Program-made: the position numbers and the translations under genes | Shown here: in pieces, positions 6,925 to 14,073 of the stretch | How the letters are laid out: the number at the start of each line of letters is the position of its first letter | Position numbering within the stretch: position 1 is the stretch's first letter | Notes under the pieces: generated by a model | Databases searched by the model: none | What the model was told of the DNA's origin: nothing | What the model saw: the letters and a program-made list of their open reading frames with translations, nothing else | Source: Spongiibacteraceae bacterium UBA5047 | GTDB taxonomy: Bacteria > Pseudomonadota > Gammaproteobacteria > Pseudomonadales > Spongiibacteraceae | Direction: 5' to 3' | Length of the DNA: 14,073 nt | Assembly: GCA_002415025.1 (NCBI GenBank) | Contig: DIBR01000011.1 | Span: 157,909-171,981 of the forward strand

Positions 6925-9027
6925 ATGAACCATTGCGGATCGACAGCCTTGCCTCCGGACCGACGTCAAAAGTGTCGTCGCCGAAGCACCTGTGCACTGA
7001 GCACACTGCTGGCCTTGGCACCGCTGGTTCATGCAGAACTGTATCTGAACGGCCACCTCGGGCTGCGCAGTCAACAGGTTGATCGCGACAGCTCGCTGAA
7101 CAGCCCTCTCAACGGGGTGGACAGCAACCATTTTGGCAGTGCCAACGTGCACTCTGAATGGCTGATCTCGCCCTACAAAGCTCTCAGCTCACAGATTGAT
7201 GTCAGTGCCCAGCGCTCGGATTTGGCTGACCCGCGCGATGATATTCGCGTAAACCGCGCGGCGGTCGAATACGAGAACGGCGCGGGTGAATCGCCCTACC
7301 GTGCTCAGGCCGGTGACCTTTACGCCAATTTTTCGCCACGTATTCTTCGCCGCAATCTCAAGGGGGCATTGCTGGATATTCAACCCATCGGAGGCACTTC
7401 GCTGCAGCTGCTCGCCGGTCTGAATTCCTCAAGCTGGGACACCGCAGGTTATGCCAGCCGCTTCACCGGTGCCAGTTGGCTGGCCGAGACACGAGGGCTT
7501 GGTGATTTTTCCTTCAGCTACGTATTCAGTGAAGACAGCGACCACGGTAGTGAACAACGCACCAGCTCACTGGGGTGGTTCAACAGTTTCGGAGAAAAGC
7601 GGCACAGAATTGACTGGGAAGCAGAGATACTTCATCAATCAAACCTGGGCGAAGACGGAAAGGGTATTTATCTGCAATCAAATGCGCAGCTCTTCGACAA
7701 CCTCACCCGCATCAGCGTAACGGCCGAGCGTTACGATCAACATTTTACGCCCCGCGGCGCTGCACTCTCGCCAGACCAGAAACGCTGGTTTGCCAACCTG
7801 TCCCAACGTGTGGGCGACAGCTACCTCAATCTCGATATGCAAAGCACCAGCAGCTTAACCAGCAACAGCCGGGACCTCAGCTACAGCGCCAGCTACAGCC
7901 TGAATTTCGACAACGGCCTGATTGCAAACCTGCGTACCGGTGAGCGCATCGGCAGCGGCTTTGGAAGCAGCACCCGAAGCGATAGCCAATCACTTCAACT
8001 GAATTATGCGCTGAGCGCTAACCACAGTGTAAGTGGCGGGTGGCAAGGCGTAGACAGTAAAACCCGCTTTTTCAGCGGCAAAAGCCACTCTCGCAGCAGC
8101 GACTGGAGTCTGGGCTCGCGCAGCTCGGGTCAATTCTGGGGAGGACAGGGCTATATAGCACCGACGCTGGTCTGGCGCGACCTCGACAGCCAAACCCTCG
8201 ACAGCCGCGAGTTTTCGCCCGCCATGTCACTGGGCTTTCGCAAGAACAATCACGACCTCCAACTACGCTATGACGGCAGCTTTCGGGAAGCCGACCCGGT
8301 ATTCACCCCCGCAACTCGCCGCAACAAAAACCGCCGTTTCAGCTTCTCTTACGCCTACCGACACAACAACACAGACTGGCGCGCCGAAATCGGCCGCTTC
8401 GCCAGTCACAGTAACCTGATTGGCGACCAGCGAGAAAACAGTGTGATGCTGAGTGTCAACCACCGATTCAGCATCGACAATCAGGGCCGCTCCCTGGTCC
8501 GTACCGGCAGCAATGAGTTTGAAGGCGTAGTCGACCCGGTGCTGGCCCTCGGCGCGCTAATAGCCAATGGCGAATATCAACTGGCTCAAGATATTGCCAA
8601 CAGCTTTAATCCTGTCAGCCGGCAGCAACAGGCTGACAGGAGCGTCTACAGCGGATACTTCATTCGCAACGCAGAAACACCCCAGCAACTGGAACTGCAT
8701 AAAAATGGCCGGTTTCTCGACGAGGTCCATCTCACAATTGATTTACGTGGCATGGACGCGAATCGGGTACATCAGCTCTTCGAAACCCTCCACGCTTACC
8801 TGCACAGCCGTTTTGGTGCGCCAGATACACAACAGGCAGCTGGCGACTTTGACGACAATGTCTATGCCGCCGTCAGCAGCGGACGACTGGTGCGCCTCAT
8901 GCAGTGGCAGCTGGGAACCAGCGAACTGCGCTTTGGCCTCCCACCCTCCGGTAGCGGTGACTTAAAGCTCCGGATCAGCCTGAACAAGCATTTTCTGTCG
9001 GCCCTCAACGGCCTGTGGCAGGGGTAA
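6925..9027 (+). CDS. Predicted outer-membrane beta-barrel with C-terminal alpha/beta domain
   Basis: A 700-aa protein. It has a long basic N-terminus (RRQKCRRR), a hydrophobic stretch at about 23-34, and likely cleavage after VHA near 37. Residues 38-515 show many amphipathic segments alternating hydrophobic and polar residues, rich in Tyr, Trp, Ser and Asn (for example FSFSYVFSE, LQLNYALS, RFSFSYAYRH, SVMLSVNHRF), typical of a large outer-membrane barrel. No TonB box, plug or usher signature is evident. A GDLYANFSPRILRRNLKG segment near 130-147 may be a family hallmark. Residues 525-700 change character: helical (DPVLALGALIANGEYQLAQD), then a compact alpha/beta part with LDEVHLTIDL and a helix at 612-630. 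The start has no clear ribosome site and sits 5 bp after the previous stop, suggesting translational coupling. It is the last gene before the terminator. A role in secreting or anchoring the upstream repeat proteins is inferred; a porin is the alternative. Confidence 0.8.
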   Translation: MNHCGSTALPPDRRQKCRRRSTCALSTLLALAPLVHAELYLNGHLGLRSQQVDRDSSLNSPLNGVDSNHFGSANVHSEWLISPYKALSSQIDVSAQRSDLADPRDDIRVNRAAVEYENGAGESPYRAQAGDLYANFSPRILRRNLKGALLDIQPIGGTSLQLLAGLNSSSWDTAGYASRFTGASWLAETRGLGDFSFSYVFSEDSDHGSEQRTSSLGWFNSFGEKRHRIDWEAEILHQSNLGEDGKGIYLQSNAQLFDNLTRISVTAERYDQHFTPRGAALSPDQKRWFANLSQRVGDSYLNLDMQSTSSLTSNSRDLSYSASYSLNFDNGLIANLRTGERIGSGFGSSTRSDSQSLQLNYALSANHSVSGGWQGVDSKTRFFSGKSHSRSSDWSLGSRSSGQFWGGQGYIAPTLVWRDLDSQTLDSREFSPAMSLGFRKNNHDLQLRYDGSFREADPVFTPATRRNKNRRFSFSYAYRHNNTDWRAEIGRFASHSNLIGDQRENSVMLSVNHRFSIDNQGRSLVRTGSNEFEGVVDPVLALGALIANGEYQLAQDIANSFNPVSRQQQADRSVYSGYFIRNAETPQQLELHKNGRFLDEVHLTIDLRGMDANRVHQLFETLHAYLHSRFGAPDTQQAAGDFDDNVYAAVSSGRLVRLMQWQLGTSELRFGLPPSGSGDLKLRISLNKHFLSALNGLWQG
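8611..8640. repeat. Perfect 10-bp inverted repeat inside the barrel gene
   Basis: CCTGTCAGCC and GGCTGACAGG are exact reverse complements separated by 10 bases. The hairpin lies in the coding sequence, within the first part of the C-terminal domain (PVSRQQQADR). There is no T-tract, so it is not a terminator. It could be chance. Confidence 0.6.
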
Positions 9028-9040
9028 TTCCCAAGACAAT

Positions 9041-9079
9041 AAAAAAGGCCCGCAGTGCGTTCACTGCGGGCCTTTTATT
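9041..9079. terminator. Bidirectional rho-independent terminator
   Basis: An 11-bp perfect GC-rich stem (9047-9057 with 9062-9072) has a 4-nt loop, with A6 before it and T4 after it, so both strands end in a T-rich run. It sits between the convergent barrel gene (ends 9027) and grxD (ends 9091) and should stop transcription of both. Confidence 0.93.
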
Positions 9080-9090
9080 TGCGAAATAAC

Positions 9091-9426
9091 TTACTGTTGC
9101 GGAGCAGGATGCTTGGCACCCACCTCTTTCAGCAGGGTTTGCAGCTCGCCATTTTCATGCATCTCACACACGATGTCGCAACCGCCAATCAGCTCGCCCT
9201 CCACCCACAATTGCGGAAATGTTGGCCAGTTGCCCACTTCCGGCAGCTTGGCACGAATATCGGGGTTGGACAAAATATCAACAAAGGCGAAACGCTCGCC
9301 GCAGGCCATAATGGCTTGGGAGGTACGGGCAGAAAAGCCACATTGCGGCTGATTGGGCGAACCTTTCATGTAAAGAATAATGGGGTTGTCCGAAATCTGC
9401 TGTTTGATTGTGTCGATAATATCCAT
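9091..9426 (-). CDS. grxD: Monothiol glutaredoxin, GrxD/Grx4 family
   Basis: A 111-aa cytoplasmic CGFS-type glutaredoxin. Members bind a [2Fe-2S] cluster together with glutathione and partner proteins such as BolA, and help deliver clusters to client proteins. The active site CGFS is at C29-S32, preceded by the family motif KGSPNQPQ. WPTFPQLWV (67-75) contains the conserved cis-Pro loop, and GGCDI (81-85) is the glutathione-binding GGxD-like segment. Length matches the family (about 105-115 aa). On the - strand, AAGGTG lies just before the ATG and a promoter is visible upstream. It is divergent from the asmA-like gene and convergent with the barrel operon, so it is probably monocistronic. The identification is secure. 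Confidence 0.97.
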   Translation of the reverse strand: MDIIDTIKQQISDNPIILYMKGSPNQPQCGFSARTSQAIMACGERFAFVDILSNPDIRAKLPEVGNWPTFPQLWVEGELIGGCDIVCEMHENGELQTLLKEVGAKHPAPQQ

Positions 9427-9472
9427 GCTTCACCTTACTACGTTAAACGATTGGCCCCTCAGGCAGGCCGCC

Positions 9473-9502
9473 ATTGTACCTTTTCTGCCCGCCATTCGAC
9501 AA
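9473..9502 (-). promoter_or_regulatory. Candidate sigma-70 promoter of grxD
   Basis: Read on the - strand: TTGTCG at 9502-9497, an 18-bp spacer, then TACAAT at 9478-9473, about 45 bp upstream of the start codon. The -10 has 5 of 6 consensus bases and the -35 has 4 of 6. Confidence 0.5.
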
Positions 9503-9549
9503 AGAGATTAGTAAATGTTCCACCTTCCCTGCTACTCGCCCCGGAGCCC

Positions 9550-9558
9550 TGCTATATT
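9550..9558 (+). promoter_or_regulatory. Candidate extended -10 promoter of the asmA-like gene
   Basis: TGCTATATT fits the extended -10 form TGnTATAAT with one mismatch. No good -35 is present, which is usual for this promoter type. It would give a leader of about 30 nt containing AAAGGA (9582-9587), 9 nt before ATG 9597. Confidence 0.45.
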
Positions 9559-9596
9559 GGCCAGATTAAACCGCTGCTAATAAAGGATGCTGTTTT

Positions 9597-11723
9597 ATGC
9601 CTGCTGCACTGCGCTACGGACTCTACTCGCTTATCGGGCTGGTTGCGCTTATCGGGTCACTGGCGGCCGCCGTTGTATTCCTGCTCAACCCCAATGATTA
9701 CAAGCCGCAAATTGAAGCGCTGGCCAAAGAACACACCCGGCTGGAACTCAACCTCGAAGGCGACCTCGGCTGGTCGCTAATACCATTAGGTCTGGAGCTG
9801 AATGCCGTCAACGCGCGTCTGGATAATGCACCCTTTCTTGAGCTTGAGCGGCTGGTAGCACGGGTTGGCCTGATGTCGCTGCTGAAAATGGAACCCTCGG
9901 TGCACACCTTCGAGCTACAGGGCTTAAGTGTTGATTTGGTGCGCGACAAAACCGGCAGTGGCAACTGGGAGCGCGTTTTACCCGAGAGCGAAGACAAAGC
10001 CGCGCCAGACGAGAAGAAAGCTGCACAAAAAGCAGCCCAAACCGAAGGCACCAAAACACTCGACTTTAAAGTCAGCCAGGTGAATATTGGCGACGCCCGC
10101 ATTGCCTACCGCGATGAAACTACCGGACAGGCCGTAACGCTGGACGCGTTCTCGCTACAGGCTTCCGATATCGAACTCGGGCAGGCCTTTCCCTTGGCGC
10201 TCCAGTTTCATGTGGCCAATGCCGAGCCGCAAATGGATATTCGCGCCGACATTCAGTCTGTGCTGAAAACCAACGAAGCGCTGGACATTTTTCAGATTGA
10301 TAAGCTCGATAGCCGCTTTGAACTGGCCGGCGCCCCCTTTGGCGGCAAGCAGGTTACGGCCACCCTGAAAGGTGTCGCAAAAGCTGACCTCAAAAAAGAA
10401 ATCGTATCGCTCGATCAGGCAGTCATGACTCTGGCCAACCTGACAATGGAAAGCGGCCTGACTATCAGCCAATACAGCAGCACGCCCACCTTCAGTGGCA
10501 AACTCGCCATTGCCGAGTTTTCCCCGCGCGATTTTCTCAAGGCGCTAGGCCAGACCGTTCCGGTCACCAGCGATCCAGGCGTACTGAAAAAGCTCGCACT
10601 GTCGGCTGATATCGGCGGGGAGCCGGGCCAAATTGATCTTGGTGCCCTGAATATCAGGCTGGATGAAACAACCATCAACGGCAAGCTCACCTATACACTG
10701 GATTCCGGAGCAGTGTTCGCCAGGCTCAACCTCGACAAACTCAACAGTGATCGCTATTTACCGCCGGCAACGCCCGAGGACGAGAGCCAAAACCAGCAAG
10801 CGGAGGCTGCACCCGAGCCGGAAACCGATTTGTTGCCGCTGGACACCATTCGCTCACTGCAAATGGATATCGGCCTTACCGCTGGCCAGCTTATCGCCAG
10901 CGAAATACCCGTTACCCAACTGAAACTGCAGGCCACCACCGCCGATGGCATTGTTCAGATCAAGCCGCTAAGCGGGCAACTCTACGAAGGCACATTTCAG
11001 GCAAACGCCACCGTCAATGCCCAGAACGCCGCACCCCGCTGGCAGCTCCAAGCCACCGTCAGCGACGTGCGAACGTTGCCCCTGCTAACCCAACTGGCCG
11101 ACATGCAGCAGTTTTCCGGCCTGGCGAATATCAACCTCGCCATCAATTCTACCGGCAACCGCGTATCGCTACTGCGCAAAAACGCCAAGGGACAAGCAGA
11201 TTTCAGCATCAAGCAGGGCAAGCTCGAAGGTACCAGCCTAGCGGCCATGGCCTGTGAAGGCATCGCCCTGACCCATAAAGAAAGCATTGATACCAGCACC
11301 TGGCCCAAAGTGACGCCTTTTGAGGATTTAAGCGGCGCCCTCACCATCAATGGCGACAACCTCAACAACACCGCCCTCACCGCGCAGGTGAAAGGCCTCG
11401 CCGTGCAGGGACAGGGCCTGATCGACGCGCAGCAGTTGACCCTGGACTACAAAGCCGGCCTGAAAATTCTTGGCGCCATTGACGAGAATCCATCCTGCCG
11501 GGTGAACGAGCGCCTCAAAGGCGTGGTCATTCCCGTGAAGTGCAAAGGCGAGCTGGCAAGCGAGAAGGGGCTGCCCTGTAAATTCGACACCGCCAGATTC
11601 CGCGATACCCTCGCAGAGATGGCCAAGGGCGAGATCAAAGCCAAGGCGAATGAGGAAATTGACCGCGGCCGCGAAAAGCTCAAAGACAAGGCCAGAGAAA
11701 AATTCAACAGCTTCTTCAAGTGA
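9597..11723 (+). CDS. asmA: AsmA family envelope protein
   Basis: A 708-aa protein, somewhat longer than E. coli AsmA (617 aa). One N-terminal membrane anchor (about 9-30) is followed by NPNDYKP and DLGWSLIPLGLELNAV, the typical opening of AsmA proteins, so the bulk lies in the periplasm. A charged Lys/Ala/Glu linker lies around 128-150. Long beta-rich stretches follow, as expected for the extended lipid-binding groove of the AsmA/TamB/YhdP superfamily. The AsmA C-terminal domain is recognisable from about 430 onward. Three cysteines lie near the end (C634, C649, C661), followed by a highly charged amphipathic tail. The superfamily is thought to move phospholipids between the inner and outer membranes and to affect outer-membrane protein assembly. 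The gene has its own promoter and is probably monocistronic. Family assignment is secure; strict orthology with E. coli asmA is less certain. Confidence 0.9.
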   Translation: MPAALRYGLYSLIGLVALIGSLAAAVVFLLNPNDYKPQIEALAKEHTRLELNLEGDLGWSLIPLGLELNAVNARLDNAPFLELERLVARVGLMSLLKMEPSVHTFELQGLSVDLVRDKTGSGNWERVLPESEDKAAPDEKKAAQKAAQTEGTKTLDFKVSQVNIGDARIAYRDETTGQAVTLDAFSLQASDIELGQAFPLALQFHVANAEPQMDIRADIQSVLKTNEALDIFQIDKLDSRFELAGAPFGGKQVTATLKGVAKADLKKEIVSLDQAVMTLANLTMESGLTISQYSSTPTFSGKLAIAEFSPRDFLKALGQTVPVTSDPGVLKKLALSADIGGEPGQIDLGALNIRLDETTINGKLTYTLDSGAVFARLNLDKLNSDRYLPPATPEDESQNQQAEAAPEPETDLLPLDTIRSLQMDIGLTAGQLIASEIPVTQLKLQATTADGIVQIKPLSGQLYEGTFQANATVNAQNAAPRWQLQATVSDVRTLPLLTQLADMQQFSGLANINLAINSTGNRVSLLRKNAKGQADFSIKQGKLEGTSLAAMACEGIALTHKESIDTSTWPKVTPFEDLSGALTINGDNLNNTALTAQVKGLAVQGQGLIDAQQLTLDYKAGLKILGAIDENPSCRVNERLKGVVIPVKCKGELASEKGLPCKFDTARFRDTLAEMAKGEIKAKANEEIDRGREKLKDKAREKFNSFFK

Positions 11724-11758
11724 GCCTCAGACCACCGGCAATCGCCCGCTAAATGGCA

Positions 11759-11787
11759 TTGCCTGCGCCGCTACTTGGCGATATGAT
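11759..11787 (+). promoter_or_regulatory. Sigma-70 promoter of argD-argF
   Basis: TTGCCT (11759-11764), a 17-bp spacer, then TATGAT (11782-11787). The -35 matches 4 of 6 and the -10 matches 5 of 6, with ideal spacing. The predicted transcript start is near 11794. I could not see a convincing ArgR box. Confidence 0.55.
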
Positions 11788-11801
11788 GGTCTGTTCGGAT
11801 A

Positions 11802-11822
11802 GGCAGCAAGCGCTGCCTTTTT
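11802..11822 (+). terminator. Hairpin with T-tract between asmA and argD
   Basis: A 6-bp perfect stem GGCAGC / GCTGCC with a 4-nt AAGC loop is followed by T5 and then a further T-rich stretch. It is a plausible rho-independent terminator for the asmA-like gene. It lies downstream of the predicted argD promoter, so it would also be in the argD leader. Confidence 0.6.
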
Positions 11823-11850
11823 GCGTTTTTGCGCGCGAACTATTTACTTT

Positions 11851-11855
11851 AAGGA
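11851..11855 (+). promoter_or_regulatory. Ribosome binding site that fixes the argD start
   Basis: AAGGA lies 10 nt before ATG 11866. The open frame extends back to 11821, but that would run into the terminator T-tract and add residues unlike ArgD, so 11866 is chosen. Confidence 0.6.
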
Positions 11856-11865
11856 CTCTGCCGCA

Positions 11866-13056
11866 ATGAGCACAGGCACGGTGATGTCGACTTATAACCG
11901 CTTGCCCGTGAGTTTTTCTCACGGGGAAGGTGTTTGGCTTTTCGACGATAATGGCAAGCGCTACCTCGACGCCATCAGTGGCATCGGCGTTAATGCGCTG
12001 GGCCATGCGCACCCCGAACTCACGCGCCGCCTGCAAGCCCAGGCCGGTGAGCTGCTGCACACCTCCAACGTCTATGGCGTGAAAAATCAGCAAGCGCTGG
12101 CCGATGCGCTGTGCGCCGCCTCGGGCATGGACAATGTCTTTTTCTGCAACTCCGGCGCCGAAGGCAACGAAGCGGCCATCAAGCTGGCCAGATTGTACGG
12201 CCACAGCCGCGATATTGACCGCCCCACCATTGTCGTCATGGAAAATGCCTTTCACGGCCGCACCATGGCAACCCTGACTGCTTCGGGCAATCGCAAGGTT
12301 CAGGCCGGTTTCGAACCCTTGATTAACGGCTTTACCCGCGCGCCCTATGGCGACATCAAGGCGCTGGAAAACATCGCCAAAAACAATCACGACGTGTGCG
12401 CGGTACTGCTCGAACCCATACAGGGCGAAGGTGGCGTTAATTTGCTGCCCGAAGGCTTTATGGAATCCCTGCGCGCCCTGTGCGACCAACATCACTGGCT
12501 GCTGATGCTCGACGAAGTACAAACCGGCAACGGCAGAACCGGCAAATACTTTGCCTACCAGCATAGCAGCGTGCTGCCCGACGTAGTGGTTACCGCTAAA
12601 GGGCTTGGCGGCGGCGTACCCATTGGCGCCTGTCTGGCCAAGGGCACTGCGGCCTCCCTGTTCAAGCCGGGCAATCACGGCTCAACCTTTGGCGGCAACC
12701 CACTGGCCTGCGCCGCCGGTCTGGCCGTGGTCGAGAGCCTGCACACAGAAAAACTGATCGACAATGCCGAGGCCATGGGGCAGCGACTGCTCGACGGCCT
12801 GCGTGAGCGACTTGCCAACAACAAGGGCGTTATCAAAGTGCGCGGCAAGGGCCTGATGATCGGCATTCAAATGGCCGGAAGCTGCGGCGAACTCGTGGCC
12901 CAGGCCCTGGAAGCAGGCTTGCTGATTAACGTCACTGCCGACAAGGTGGTGCGCTTGCTGCCGCCGCTGACTATTAATGAACAGGAAATTCAGGGGCTCA
13001 TCGACACACTGTGCCCGCTGATAGACGCCTGGCAGCAGCAACCGTCTGCTGCCTGA
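11866..13056 (+). CDS. argD: Acetylornithine aminotransferase
   Basis: A 396-aa cytoplasmic PLP enzyme that converts N-acetylglutamate semialdehyde to N-acetylornithine in arginine synthesis. ArgD proteins often also serve as succinyldiaminopimelate aminotransferase in lysine synthesis. Class-III aminotransferase features: SGAEGNEAAIKLAR with S96-G97-A98 (phosphate binding), AFHGRT at 128-133, EPIQGEGG, the LDEVQTG motif with D216 contacting the pyridine nitrogen, and TAKGLGGG with K245 as the Schiff-base lysine. FGGNPLACAAGL follows. Length is normal for the family (about 390-406 aa). argF starts 31 bp after the stop with no terminator between, so the two are probably co-transcribed. Another class-III enzyme such as AstC/AruC is possible from sequence alone, but the argF neighbour supports ArgD. 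Confidence 0.95.
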   Translation: MSTGTVMSTYNRLPVSFSHGEGVWLFDDNGKRYLDAISGIGVNALGHAHPELTRRLQAQAGELLHTSNVYGVKNQQALADALCAASGMDNVFFCNSGAEGNEAAIKLARLYGHSRDIDRPTIVVMENAFHGRTMATLTASGNRKVQAGFEPLINGFTRAPYGDIKALENIAKNNHDVCAVLLEPIQGEGGVNLLPEGFMESLRALCDQHHWLLMLDEVQTGNGRTGKYFAYQHSSVLPDVVVTAKGLGGGVPIGACLAKGTAASLFKPGNHGSTFGGNPLACAAGLAVVESLHTEKLIDNAEAMGQRLLDGLRERLANNKGVIKVRGKGLMIGIQMAGSCGELVAQALEAGLLINVTADKVVRLLPPLTINEQEIQGLIDTLCPLIDAWQQQPSAA

Positions 13057-13087
13057 GGCAGCCTTTATACAGAGAATCAGTACACAC

Positions 13088-14002
13088 ATGACAATCCGGC
13101 ATTTTCTGAGTTTAATGGATTGCACGCCGGCGGAGTTGCAGCAATTAATTGCCCGCGCCATTGAAATGAAGGCGCAGCGCAAAGCTGGTACCGAAACCCC
13201 GCGCTTTAACAACCACGTGCTGGGTATGGTGTTTGAGAAATCCTCAACCCGTACCCGAATCTCCTTCGAAGCGGGCATTGCCCAGATGGGCGGCCACGCC
13301 ATTTTTCTGGCGCCCGACCACACCCAATTGGGGCGCGGCGAACCCATTGAAGACAGCGCGCGCGTGATGTCATCCATGGTCGACGTCATCATGGTGCGCA
13401 CCTTTGGCCACGACATTATTGAAACCTTCGCCGAATACTCATCGGTGCCGGTGATCAATGCACTGACCGACGACTTTCACCCCTGCCAGCTCCTCGCTGA
13501 CATTCAAACCTATGTGGAATATCGCGGCAGTATTCAGGGCAAAAAAGTCGCTTGGATTGGCGACGGCAACAACATGTGCCAGTCCTACATTAACGCGGCC
13601 ATTCAATTTGATTTTGAACTGGCCATTGCCTGCCCGCGCGGTTTCGAACCGGGCACAGATCTGGTGAAAAAGGCAGGCGACCGGGTTCGCATCACCACTA
13701 TTCCTTCCAAGGCCGCCAAAGACGCCGACCTGCTGGTCACCGACGTGTGGGCCTCCATGGGGCAAGAGAAAGAAAAGGTACAACGCCGCCGCCAGTTCGC
13801 CGGTTTTCAGGTGAACAAGGAACTGATGCGACACGCCAAAAGCGACGCACTCTATATGCACTGCCTGCCCGCACATCGCGGTGAGGAAATATCCGCCGAG
13901 CTGATGGACAATCCCGATACCGTTATCTGGGATGAGGCGGAAAACCGTCTGCACGCGCAGAAGGCATTGATGGAATTTTTGTTGCTGGCGGCGAAAGGTT
14001 AG
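13088..14002 (+). CDS. argF: Ornithine carbamoyltransferase (anabolic type)
   Basis: A 304-aa cytoplasmic enzyme that makes citrulline from ornithine and carbamoyl phosphate. The carbamoyl-phosphate signature SSTRTR is at 52-57, with GHAIFLAPDHTQLGRGEPIEDSAR split around residues 69-92. HPCQ is at 131-134, the ornithine-side segment DVWASMGQEKE at 219-229 (SMG loop), and HCLPAHRGEE from 258. The length matches the short OTCs of Pseudomonas-type bacteria and is shorter than the E. coli enzyme (334 aa). The ribosome site is weak (GAGA region), which fits translation as the second gene after argD. The gene is complete, ending in TAG, and is followed by a REP-like palindrome. Confidence 0.97.
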   Translation: MTIRHFLSLMDCTPAELQQLIARAIEMKAQRKAGTETPRFNNHVLGMVFEKSSTRTRISFEAGIAQMGGHAIFLAPDHTQLGRGEPIEDSARVMSSMVDVIMVRTFGHDIIETFAEYSSVPVINALTDDFHPCQLLADIQTYVEYRGSIQGKKVAWIGDGNNMCQSYINAAIQFDFELAIACPRGFEPGTDLVKKAGDRVRITTIPSKAAKDADLLVTDVWASMGQEKEKVQRRRQFAGFQVNKELMRHAKSDALYMHCLPAHRGEEISAELMDNPDTVIWDEAENRLHAQKALMEFLLLAAKG

Positions 14003-14011
14003 AAGCGGCTA

Positions 14012-14060
14012 TTCGCCTGCAGGGCAGGCTCCCACGGCTTTGCCATACCCTGCAGGCGAA
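14012..14060. repeat. REP-like extragenic palindrome
   Basis: Perfect 13-bp arms TTCGCCTGCAGGG (14012-14024) and CCCTGCAGGCGAA (14048-14060) are separated by 23 bases. Read on the - strand, the left part (14012-14034) gives GTGGGAG followed by a small palindrome, CCTGC-CCT-GCAGG, and CGAA. This is the head-plus-hairpin layout of Pseudomonas-type REP sequences that RAYT transposases act on. The right arm may be a degenerate second copy in inverse orientation. It may also stabilise or end the argF transcript. Confidence 0.6.
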
Positions 14061-14073
14061 CACAGACAAACAT

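Noticed and set aside
6925..9027. Chaperone-usher pathway usher (FimD/PapC) or TonB-dependent receptor
   Set aside because: No usher plug or signature, no PapD-type chaperone gene in the operon, no donor-strand pilins, and no TonB box or plug domain visible.
9055..9780. + strand open frame running through grxD into the asmA start
   Set aside because: It is antisense to an unmistakable grxD, begins inside the terminator, and overlaps the asmA start in another frame.
11749..13458. Two long antisense open frames opposite argD and argF (309 and 258 codons)
   Set aside because: They are opposite strongly conserved enzymes in GC-rich DNA, where long antisense frames are common. No start signals or family features are visible.

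Overview
The window looks like a chromosomal segment of a Gram-negative gammaproteobacterium. The evidence is the AsmA-family protein, a monothiol glutaredoxin of the GrxD type, ArgD and ArgF of gammaproteobacterial type, a predicted outer-membrane beta-barrel, and a REP-like palindrome with a GTGGGAG head like those known from Pseudomonas and its relatives. A Cellvibrionales- or Pseudomonadales-like origin is my guess. The genus cannot be fixed from the sequence alone.

Layout. (1) Positions 1-2721: the 3' part of a membrane hybrid histidine kinase (sugar-binding-like sensor, 7TM region, HisKA, HATPase, REC, and an unusual C-terminal domain). It is cut by the left edge of the window. (2) Positions 2722-2926: a 205-bp regulatory gap with three 10-bp TACCA repeats and an A+T-rich stretch. 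(3) Positions 2927-9027: six tightly packed + strand genes, with gaps of -4 to +21 bp, that form one probable operon. Every product appears to carry an export signal. They are: a hypothetical periplasmic protein; two paralogous small beta-rich proteins with equal Cys-Cys spacing; a 535-aa protein with about 13 tandem 21-residue repeats; a small Tat-signal-like protein with five FPGDDF repeats; and a 700-aa predicted outer-membrane beta-barrel with an extra C-terminal domain. I cannot assign any of the six to a named family. (4) Positions 9041-9079: a strong bidirectional terminator. (5) grxD (- strand) and an asmA-like gene (+ strand), divergently transcribed. (6) argD-argF, a probable arginine-biosynthesis operon, followed by a REP-like element at the right edge.

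How it fits together. Regions 5 and 6 are ordinary housekeeping functions: Fe-S and redox chemistry, the envelope, and the ornithine-to-citrulline steps of arginine synthesis. The six-gene cluster is the unusual part. Secreted repeat proteins, small paired accessory proteins and an outer-membrane barrel in one operon suggest a machine that assembles or exports a surface structure such as a fibre, adhesin or matrix. This is inference from gene content; no product resembles a known usher, curli or Fap component closely enough for me to name it. The sensor kinase just upstream may control the cluster, but only adjacency suggests this.

There is no gene-free stretch longer than 300 bases. The gaps of 205 bp (2722-2926), 169 bp (9427-9596) and 142 bp (11724-11865) are described as regulatory features. 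I saw no tRNA, rRNA, CRISPR array, insertion sequence or prophage gene.
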